Source: an uncultured Chloroflexaceae bacterium
Lineage (GTDB): Bacteria; Chloroflexota; Chloroflexia; Chloroflexales; Chloroflexaceae
Assembly: GCA_937141995.1 (NCBI GenBank)
Contig: CAKZQX010000387.1
Span: forward strand, 1 to 9,145
Direction: 5' to 3'
DNA: 9,145 bases
In this document: positions 1 through 5,618 of the stretch, in pieces
Position numbering within the stretch: position 1 is the first letter of the stretch
Layout: each line of letters begins with the position of its first letter
Made by a program: the position numbers and the translations under genes
Notes under the pieces: generated by a model
Databases searched by the model: none
Seen by the model: the letters and a program-made list of their open reading frames with translations, nothing else
What the model was told of the DNA's origin: nothing

Positions 1-12
1 ATTTGAAAGACT

Positions 13-1173
13 TTATGCCGGCGTCCCCCCGACACTATCGGGATGGATCAGCACCATATCATCCCGATGCACCACCTCCGGGCCATAGTCATAGCCCAGC
101 ACCTCGCTAATCTGCGGGGAGCGCAACCCCTTGATCAGATCAAGCTCGGCGGCGCGGTAGTGCGTCAGACCGCGGGCAATCTCGCGCCCCGCCTGGGTGT
201 AAATCCGGATGGTCTGCCCCCGGTCGAAGCTGCCCTCGACCGTAACCACCCCGGCGGGCAGCAGGCTCTTGCCCTGCTGCAGCAGCGCCTGCACCGCGCC
301 CGCGTCGATGATCACCCGGCTGTGGCGCACAGTTTCGGCCAGCAGCCAGCGCTTACGCGACTCCAGATGGGTAACATAGGTCGGGAAGTAGGTACCCATG
401 CGCTCCCCCTGCGCCACTCGCAGGACCACATCGGGAATACTGCCACTGGTGACCACCACCGCCGTCCCGGAGCGGGTGGCCAGGTCGGCCGCTTGCACTT
501 TCGTCAACATGCCGCCGGTGCCCCGGTGGGTACCACTGCCGCCGGCAATCTCCAGAATCTGATCGGTAATCTCCTCGACGGTTTCGATCAGTACCGCTGC
601 CGGATCATGCCGGGGATCGGCGTTGTAGAGCCCGGCAATATCGGTGAGAATTATCAGCAGATCGGCGTCTACCACATTAGCAACCAGTGCCGAGAGCGTG
701 TCGTTATCACCCACGCGGATCTCGTGGGTGACAACGGCGTCGTTTTCATTGATAATCGGCACAATGCCCTGCTCCAGGCAGTTGAGCAGCGTATTGCGCG
801 CATTGAGGTAGCGCCGCCGGTCGCGCAGATCATCGCGGGTCAGCAGCGCCTGCGCCACGTTCAAGCCGTAGATATCGAATAGTTGCTCATACTGGTGCAT
901 CAGGCGACTCTGCCCGACAGCGGCCAGCGTCTGCTTGAAGGACAGGTAGGCGTCCTTGCGCTTCTGGCGCGGGGGGAAATTCAGGCGTTCCCACCCGGCA
1001 GCAATCGCGCCGGAGGAGACCAGCAGCACCTGCGTGCCGGCGGCGCGCAGCAGCGCGACCTGCCGCGCCAGATCCACCATAAACGGACGGTTCAGCCGGT
1101 CGGTGCCCGCAGTCAGGACGCTGGTACCAACTTTGATGACCAGGCGTGCCGGTGGAGTTGTGTTTAGCATCAT
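13..1173 (-). CDS. proB: Glutamate 5-kinase (proline biosynthesis)
   Basis: Cytoplasmic enzyme that phosphorylates L-glutamate with ATP to gamma-glutamyl phosphate, the first and usually feedback-controlled step of proline synthesis. The 386-residue protein is full length for the long form of the family. An amino acid kinase domain covers about residues 10-265, with KVGTS at 14-18, SSGAIAAG at 53-60, INEND at 141-145, GDNDTLSA at 156-163, DPR at 186-188 and GTGGMLTK at 218-225. A C-terminal PUA domain covers about 285-378 and ends in the typical LGYDYGPEVVHRDDM stretch. Two ATG codons stand in tandem at the start (1173 and 1170). The first overlaps the stop of the upstream dehydrogenase as ATGA, which suggests coupled translation; the only Shine-Dalgarno-like bases ahead of it are the purine-rich heptamer repeat. 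The proA partner is not visible; it could lie beyond the left edge. Identification is very secure. Confidence 0.97.
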   Translation of the reverse strand: MMLNTTPPARLVIKVGTSVLTAGTDRLNRPFMVDLARQVALLRAAGTQVLLVSSGAIAAGWERLNFPPRQKRKDAYLSFKQTLAAVGQSRLMHQYEQLFDIYGLNVAQALLTRDDLRDRRRYLNARNTLLNCLEQGIVPIINENDAVVTHEIRVGDNDTLSALVANVVDADLLIILTDIAGLYNADPRHDPAAVLIETVEEITDQILEIAGGSGTHRGTGGMLTKVQAADLATRSGTAVVVTSGSIPDVVLRVAQGERMGTYFPTYVTHLESRKRWLLAETVRHSRVIIDAGAVQALLQQGKSLLPAGVVTVEGSFDRGQTIRIYTQAGREIARGLTHYRAAELDLIKGLRSPQISEVLGYDYGPEVVHRDDMVLIHPDSVGGTPA

Positions 1174-2348
1174 CTTCGTTCTTCGTTCTTCGTTCTTTGT
1201 TCTTCGTTCTTTGTTCTTTGTTCTTCGTTCTTTGTTCTTTCCACCACGACTTCACGGCCGGATTGGGCCGATGCATAGATCGCATCGATCAGGCGCATCA
1301 GGGCCACCCCTTCGTCGCCGCCGGGAGACGGCTCCAGATCGTCCAGGATGCAGCGGGCAAAGTGATCAACCAGGGCGTCATGGCCGGAGGGCAGAGAGAT
1401 GCGGCTCTGCTGGCGGAAGACAGGGCGGGTGCTGCTCATCACGCCGCCCGGATCGCTGTGGAGGGTGACGGTGTCGGTGGTGGCGTAATTGGCGACATAG
1501 AGATCCGCCCCCGCCGCGGTGCCGTAGAGCGTGAGAAAGTAGTCGTCGCGCCCGGCACTGGTGTGTGTGGCCCAGTTGACCTCCAGTTGCAGCGCGCGCC
1601 CATCGGCGAAGCGGATCAGCGCCATCAGCATATCTTCCACATCGAATGGGCGCGGCGCGTTCGGCTGCGGGCGCGGGTCGGCCACCTGCGAGCGGCGGAC
1701 ATAGATCTTGCCCCCGTGGGGGCCAAACTCGGCGAAGGAGACAGCGCTGACGGTTTGTACCGCCGGGTAGCCCAGCAACCAGAGCGCCAGATCCAGCATA
1801 TGCACCCCCAGATCGATCAGGGGACCACCACCGCTCTGCGCTTTGCAGGTAAACCAGCTTCCCAGGTTGGGAATGCCACTGTTGCGCAGCCAGCCGGTTT
1901 TGACGGCATACAACCGCCCAAAGCGCCCCTCATCCAGCAGTTGCTTTAACCACTGCGCATCGGGGCGGTAACGGTAGTTAAAACAGACCATCAACTTACG
2001 GCGATACTCCCGGGCCGCCGCCACGATCTGCGCCGCCGCGTCGCCCGTGATTGCCGGCGGCTTCTCGCACAACACATGCTTGCCCGCCTGCAACGCCGCG
2101 ATTGCTACCGGCACATGCATATCATTCGGCAGGGCAATACTGACCGCGTCAATGTCGGGCTGCTCCAGGAGTTCGCGGTAGTCGCTGTAACCACGCGTGA
2201 TCCCGTACTGCTGCCGGCGTTCGGCCAGGCGCTCCGGGTTGGCATCACAGATCGCCACCGGCACGGTATCCGGGCAGGCATGGTAAGCTTCAACATGCAT
2301 CCGACCCCAGCCCACGCCGATCACCCCGGTGCGCACAAGATTGCTCAC
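1170..2348 (-). CDS. Gfo/Idh/MocA family NAD(P)-dependent oxidoreductase
   Basis: Predicted cytoplasmic dehydrogenase of 392 residues acting on a sugar, inositol or related polyol; the substrate cannot be read from sequence. The N-terminal Rossmann fold carries GVIGVGWGR at 8-16 and the family EKP motif at 95-97. The C-terminal alpha/beta domain has GGGPLIDLGVHMLDL at 173-187, with the DxxxH pair Asp179/His183 typical of the active site. The natural family C-terminus ends near residue 370 (AIYASAQSGREVVVE). The last 22 residues are three RTKNEE-type repeats encoded wholly by a tandem heptamer array, so they are probably an acquired charged tail. Translation starts at GTG 2348 behind a strong Shine-Dalgarno AAGGAAGG at 2353-2360. 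The stop overlaps the proB start by four bases, so the two genes form an operon. No obvious metabolic link to proline synthesis is known to me. Confidence 0.93.
   Translation of the reverse strand: MSNLVRTGVIGVGWGRMHVEAYHACPDTVPVAICDANPERLAERRQQYGITRGYSDYRELLEQPDIDAVSIALPNDMHVPVAIAALQAGKHVLCEKPPAITGDAAAQIVAAAREYRRKLMVCFNYRYRPDAQWLKQLLDEGRFGRLYAVKTGWLRNSGIPNLGSWFTCKAQSGGGPLIDLGVHMLDLALWLLGYPAVQTVSAVSFAEFGPHGGKIYVRRSQVADPRPQPNAPRPFDVEDMLMALIRFADGRALQLEVNWATHTSAGRDDYFLTLYGTAAGADLYVANYATTDTVTLHSDPGGVMSSTRPVFRQQSRISLPSGHDALVDHFARCILDDLEPSPGGDEGVALMRLIDAIYASAQSGREVVVERTKNEEQRTKNEEQRTKNEERR
1174..1240. repeat. Tandem heptamer array, nine CTTYGTT units
   Basis: Nine uninterrupted 7-base units CTTYGTT on the plus strand (AACRAAG on the coding strand), followed by a partial CTTT. 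Position 4 of the unit is C or T in the order C C C T C T T C T, the only variation. The coding-strand copy contains no T, so it cannot contain a stop codon in any frame. It lies inside the 3' end of the Gfo/Idh/MocA gene, giving a 7-residue protein period (three units, 21 bases), and it touches the first base of proB. It resembles in size the heptanucleotide STRR repeats known from filamentous cyanobacteria, but it is a different sequence. Confidence 0.95.
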
Positions 2349-2574
2349 AATTCCTTCCTTTGTTGGTTGGTGTTATTCACAGGACGTACGCAGTCGGTTC
2401 CAAATCAAGTGTTCATCTAGATGAGCGGCCCGATTCGCCTGCGGCAGCGTGGTACATGATGTTCTTTTTCACGAACTTGTTGCACGTTGTGCAACAAGTT
2501 CGTGAAAAAGAATGGAGTCTTCCATCCTGCCGGAGGCGATATGTCCTTCCCGAAAAGGGACCGTGTAACGTGTG
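2349..2574. other. Intergenic spacer without a gene
   Basis: This 226-base spacer separates the stop of the PrsW-like gene from the GTG of the dehydrogenase, both on the minus strand. It holds the dehydrogenase Shine-Dalgarno site (2353-2360), a 12-base perfect palindrome TCATCTAGATGA at 2413-2424, and the large inverted repeat at 2462-2512. I found no convincing -35/-10 pair for the dehydrogenase on the minus strand, although a promoter is expected here. Open frames crossing it on the plus strand look like chance reading of antisense sequence. Confidence 0.7.
2462..2512. repeat. Perfect 24-bp inverted repeat with 3-base loop
   Basis: The left arm at 2462-2485 begins TTCTTTTTC and ends TTGCAC. 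The right arm at 2489-2512 is its exact reverse complement, and the loop is GTT (2486-2488). The arms hold 9 G/C of 24, clearly AT-richer than the surrounding genes. It lies 62 bases past the PrsW-like stop. It is not a classical intrinsic terminator: on the minus strand the right-hand flank after the stem is CATCATG rather than a U-tract, and the A and T runs sit inside the stem in the reverse of the usual order. It may be a REP/MITE-like palindrome, an RNA-stabilising or Rho-linked hairpin, or a binding site; the sequence alone does not decide. Confidence 0.9.
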
Positions 2575-3603
2575 TTATTCACTCTTCCGGGTGCCTTCGT
2601 TCCAGACCACGCACTCTGCCTGGCCCGGCAGCTCGCCGGAACCGCTCAGGTCGGCGCGTAGCACAATAATTGCACGGCGCAGGCGCTCACGTTCGTCGTG
2701 ATGCTGAAAGCGGTCGCCCACGCGCAGTTGATATTTGCAGAAGGCCAGTTCAATCATCAGATGGTGTAACTGCCGTACCCGCAAGTAGCAGGGCAGACCA
2801 TGTTGCGCCAGTGCCCGCAGGTGCGCACGCGTCCGGCGGGAGGCAAAAAGCACCTCGGCATAGTCGGTTGCACTGATCGTGCCCAGGGTAATCTCCTCAC
2901 CCAACTCCTGCTTGATCCAGGTATGCTCGTGATTCCAGGCCAACCCGGTAATTGCCAGCAGCGTCACCACTCCCGACCACTGCACCACCCAGGCAAAAGC
3001 CATCCCGAGCAGTTGATAGTTTACCGCAATATTGTGCAACCCGTGCAACAGGATCGCCAGAACCATGCCGGCGCTCAGGGCCACATAGCCCAACCAGCGC
3101 TGCGGCGCATAGCGTACCGCTCCAAGCGCCAACCCGACGATGCTGGTAAAAAGCGCATGGTTAAAGCCAAAAACCACACTGCGCAGCCAGAACTGTCCGT
3201 TTAGATCGGTGGGGTCATTCAGGAAGAAAAGCAGGTTCTCGGTCATGGCAAAGCCAAAGCCGATCAGCGCGCCATAGACAATTCCATCGAGGATGCCGTC
3301 AAACTCACGCCGGGCAAACATGAAGAGGGCAATCAACGCCAACGCCTTGACGGGCTCCTCAACCAGGGGGGCTAAAGCCCAGGTAACGGCGGTCGGGCCA
3401 AGGGGGGATTGCGCAGTGGGTGCTTCCAAGAGAATCTCAAAGAAGATTGCCAGAAGAATCGCCGGCAGCGCTCCCCACACGAAGGTCGCCACGAGCAGGT
3501 GCAACGGCTCCTTCTCATAGCGATCCAGCCACCAGATAATCAGCGTATAGAGGATTGTTGGTACGGCGGCAGCAACAACAGCGATGAGTATAAATGGCAA
3601 CAT
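2575..3603 (-). CDS. PrsW-family intramembrane metalloprotease
   Basis: Predicted polytopic membrane protein of 342 residues in the PrsW (CAAX-protease-related) family, whose known members cleave membrane substrates such as anti-sigma factors; the substrate here is unknown. About eight hydrophobic segments fill residues 3-222. The family motifs are present: EEPVK at 82-86 (Glu82/Glu83), FAMTEN at 118-123 (Glu122), FGFNHALF at 145-152 (His149) and LLHGLHNI at 185-192 (His187, His190), the presumed metal and catalytic residues. A soluble tail covers about 230-342, rich in charged residues and without a recognised domain. I start at ATG 3603, giving MLPFILIAVV directly into the first membrane segment. 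The longer frame from 3666 would add 21 residues encoded by spacer repeat sequence, which is unlikely to be translated. No clear Shine-Dalgarno precedes 3603. It probably shares a transcript with the AOR-like gene upstream. Confidence 0.88.
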   Translation of the reverse strand: MLPFILIAVVAAAVPTILYTLIIWWLDRYEKEPLHLLVATFVWGALPAILLAIFFEILLEAPTAQSPLGPTAVTWALAPLVEEPVKALALIALFMFARREFDGILDGIVYGALIGFGFAMTENLLFFLNDPTDLNGQFWLRSVVFGFNHALFTSIVGLALGAVRYAPQRWLGYVALSAGMVLAILLHGLHNIAVNYQLLGMAFAWVVQWSGVVTLLAITGLAWNHEHTWIKQELGEEITLGTISATDYAEVLFASRRTRAHLRALAQHGLPCYLRVRQLHHLMIELAFCKYQLRVGDRFQHHDERERLRRAIIVLRADLSGSGELPGQAECVVWNEGTRKSE

Positions 3604-3674
3604 GCGGTTGTATATTGCGTACTGCGTACGGTGCAAGTTGAACCGAATACGAAATACGCAATGCACCTACGAAT
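3604..3674. repeat. Spacer of degenerate 7-base repeats (TAC family)
   Basis: The 71 bases between the AOR-like stop and the PrsW-like start are made largely of 7-base-periodic repeats. On the plus strand CGAATAC, GAAATAC and GCAATGC are consecutive at 3644-3664. On the minus strand GTACGCA occurs twice in tandem, then ATATACA. ATTGCGTA (3614-3621) and TACGCAAT (3655-3662) form an 8-bp inverted pair. The same heptamer style recurs ahead of secG at 7328-7369. This sequence probably has no coding role. Confidence 0.7.
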
Positions 3675-5462
3675 TCACAGATTAAGGCCCAGTTCCGCCA
3701 GGCGCTCGGATGAAGGAATGCCCGTGCGATCCCATCCGTGGCGGCGGTAATACTCGCGCAGCAGTTCATCCAGGGCAGGCAGATGCCCCGCCGCGCGGCC
3801 CTCGCTCAGCGGCGTCTCGCGCCAGCGCGCGGGGAGGTCATCCCGGGCACCGTCGTCACAATACTGCAGGGCAAACAGCCGCTCCAGCGTGATAATGCGC
3901 TCGCCCAGCCGCGCCAGTCCCACCCCGTTTAGTGTCTGCCCGGTTAGCGCACTGATAATCGCCAACTGTTCAACCGGCGTCACCTGGTAGGCCAGTAACC
4001 CCAGGCGGCGACAGATCCCGATAGCATCCAGCACCGCCGCGAAGCGCTCATGCCAGATCAGGCGGACCGCCTTGCCCCTGACCGCCTGCGGACTCCCCGG
4101 TTCATCGGGTAGCCAGGCGGGCGGCGTCGGGAGGAGTTCCTCGTAAGTCATAGCATAACGATAATCCCCGCCGATGGGCGCGGTCGCCATTGCCAGCGCG
4201 ATGCCGTTCAGCGCGCGCGGATCAAGGGCGGGCATTGCCAGCCCTTTGACCTGGGGGGCAAAGCCGGCACTGCCATAGAAGATCTCCTGCATCTCGCCCA
4301 CCCCCAGCGAGAGCATATCGCGCTTCTCCTGATGCTCGCCCAGGCGAGTGATGGACGCCACTACCGCCTCTTCATCGCCCCAGGACAGCGACCCCGAGCG
4401 GTTGAGCCCGGTCTCCCGGCTCTCCATCGTAAAAGCGATCGCGGCGCTGGTTGCGGCCGGATCCAGCCCCAGGCGCAGGCAGAGATCCGCGATGGCGATC
4501 AGGCTACTCGGGTTGCTGATGCCACAGCGCACACCAAACCCGGCCACGGCCTCCAGTTCCGGCAGGGGTGCGGGCCGATCCGCCTGATTATCCGGGGCCA
4601 GCGCGGGTATTCCCAGGAAGGCGCGGTTTTCCGGCTGACCCTGCCGACTCAGCGCGGCGGGAATATCCAGGAAAGCCGCATCCAGGTTGCCCTGCTTCCC
4701 ATTGTGCCCGGTCAGCGCGCCCCACTCAACCGCCTGCGGAAAATAGTGCAGGCTGCCCAGGCGAGCGACGCTCTGTGCCAGCGGGCTGCGCTCCATCCGT
4801 CGGGTAATGATGTCGATAGCCGCGTTGAGCTTGCGCTCGTCCGGAACCTTGATCGGCGTAGCGCCCCGCACGGCAATCGCCTTGACGCGCTTATCCGCCA
4901 TCACCGTGCCCGTCCCGGCCGGTTCGGCAATGTAGCGCCCCTCGGCCACGATACTGCTGTAGGCCACGCCCGCCTCCGCCGCCGGGCCGATGCAAACGAT
5001 GGCATACTCATCGCCCAGTTCCTGACGCAGCGCGCTCACAGTTGTCTGGGTATCGCGCCCCAGCAGATGTGTCGCCGGACGCAGCAACACCCGCTCGTGA
5101 TCAATTTGCAAATAACACCAGTCCGGTGCGCGCCCGTTGAGGATCAACAGATCATAACCGGCACGGCGGAGCGCCCCACCCCATTTGCCCGGCGACCAAC
5201 TATAACCGATGCCGCCGGTCAGCGGCGAACGCGTTCCAACCACAAAGCCGTCGGCAATTGATGCAGGTGTACCCGCCAGCGGTCCGGCCGCAAACACCAG
5301 CAGATTCTCGGCGGACCGAGGGGGCGTATCGGGTGGGAGATTGTGGAAGAGGAGCCATGCAATCGCTCCCCGCCCGCCCAGGTAGTCCTGTGCAACCTGT
5401 GGGGGGAGCTGCTGCTGCATCTTGCCACGATTGAGAACCACATTTAATGCACGCAGAGCCAT
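3675..5462 (-). CDS. AOR-family oxidoreductase homologue lacking the CX2CX3C iron-sulfur motif
   Basis: Full-length (595 residues) homologue of the tungsten/molybdenum-pterin aldehyde:ferredoxin oxidoreductases. Domain 1 (about 1-210) is recognisable from YLGGRGAIAWLLF, NLLVFAAGPLAGTPAS, TRSPLTGG, AGYDLLILNG and DKRVKAIAVRG. Domains 2-3 keep PELEAV (301-306), LGLDPAATSAAIAFTME, DPRALNGIALAMATAP and DAIGIC (479-484). In active AORs the cluster is held by CX2CX3C plus a distant Cys. Here the matching stretch RAFLGIPALAP has Phe282, Ile285 and Ala289 in the three cysteine positions, with exactly the right spacing, while the fourth (Cys484) remains. A [4Fe-4S] cluster and ferredoxin transfer are therefore doubtful. 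I start at ATG 5462, which has a good Shine-Dalgarno; an in-frame ATG at 5573 would add 37 residues read from promoter DNA. Function is unassigned: perhaps a repurposed pterin protein or a decaying enzyme, though the frame is intact. Confidence 0.88.
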   Translation of the reverse strand: MALRALNVVLNRGKMQQQLPPQVAQDYLGGRGAIAWLLFHNLPPDTPPRSAENLLVFAAGPLAGTPASIADGFVVGTRSPLTGGIGYSWSPGKWGGALRRAGYDLLILNGRAPDWCYLQIDHERVLLRPATHLLGRDTQTTVSALRQELGDEYAIVCIGPAAEAGVAYSSIVAEGRYIAEPAGTGTVMADKRVKAIAVRGATPIKVPDERKLNAAIDIITRRMERSPLAQSVARLGSLHYFPQAVEWGALTGHNGKQGNLDAAFLDIPAALSRQGQPENRAFLGIPALAPDNQADRPAPLPELEAVAGFGVRCGISNPSSLIAIADLCLRLGLDPAATSAAIAFTMESRETGLNRSGSLSWGDEEAVVASITRLGEHQEKRDMLSLGVGEMQEIFYGSAGFAPQVKGLAMPALDPRALNGIALAMATAPIGGDYRYAMTYEELLPTPPAWLPDEPGSPQAVRGKAVRLIWHERFAAVLDAIGICRRLGLLAYQVTPVEQLAIISALTGQTLNGVGLARLGERIITLERLFALQYCDDGARDDLPARWRETPLSEGRAAGHLPALDELLREYYRRHGWDRTGIPSSERLAELGLNL

Positions 5463-5465
5463 ATA

Positions 5466-5472
5466 CTTCCTC
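5466..5472 (-). promoter_or_regulatory. Shine-Dalgarno GAGGAAG fixing the AOR-like start
   Basis: On the minus strand GAGGAAG is followed by TAT and then ATG 5462, so the GAGG core lies six bases from the start. This selects 5462 over the upstream in-frame ATG at 5573, which has no such site and would lie upstream of the predicted transcription start. Confidence 0.8.
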
Positions 5473-5525
5473 AAATTGGTTCGACTAATCTGTTCAGGCG
5501 CATAACGCATCCAGACAGCCTGGCT

Positions 5526-5554
5526 ATTGTACACCATGCGACACTGGTGAGCAA
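5526..5554 (-). promoter_or_regulatory. Sigma70-like promoter for the AOR-like gene
   Basis: On the minus strand, -35 TTGCTC (5549-5554) is separated by exactly 17 bases from -10 TACAAT (5526-5531). Transcription would begin near 5519, giving a leader of about 57 bases before ATG 5462. The AOR-like and PrsW-like genes would both be served. Confidence 0.65.
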
Positions 5555-5574
5555 AGCCCACTTCGTAGTACAAT
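5545..5574 (+). promoter_or_regulatory. Possible sigma70-like promoter for the M3 peptidase
   Basis: A TACAAT -10 at 5569-5574 lies 18 bases from a weak -35 TGGTGA at 5545-5550. Transcription would start near 5581, about 38 bases before ATG 5619. The -35 is poor, and TATTAT at 5594-5599 is an alternative -10 without a recognisable -35. It overlaps the -35 of the divergent promoter. Confidence 0.4.
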
Positions 5575-5618
5575 GCCCCCGAACTGGTTTAGGTATTATG
5601 GTCAATGGAAGATAAACT

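Noticed and set aside
43..882. Long plus-strand open frame opposite proB (279 codons)
   Set aside because: It is antisense to a secure proB gene, has no recognisable domain, and its Gln/His/Arg-rich composition is typical of the complement of GC-rich coding sequence.
1174..1240. CRISPR-like array
   Set aside because: The units are 7 bases and directly tandem with no spacers, so this is a microsatellite-type array.
2462..2512. Intrinsic terminator for the PrsW-like transcript
   Set aside because: The hairpin is strong, but there is no U-tract following the stem on either strand and the stem is not GC-rich at its base, so I list it as an inverted repeat of unknown role.
3610..3635. Possible promoter for the PrsW-like gene (TTGCAC, 16 bases, TATACA on the minus strand)
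   Set aside because: Both boxes are weak, they arise from repeat sequence, and transcription would start at or inside the start codon.
3604..3666. N-terminal extension of the PrsW-like protein from ATG 3666
   Set aside because: The 21 added residues are encoded by the degenerate spacer repeats and precede the first membrane helix without any family similarity; ATG 3603 fits the family start.
5463..5573. Longer AOR-like start at ATG 5573
   Set aside because: It would translate across the predicted -35/-10 and lacks a Shine-Dalgarno, whereas ATG 5462 has GAGGAAG at good spacing and begins at the usual family N-terminus.
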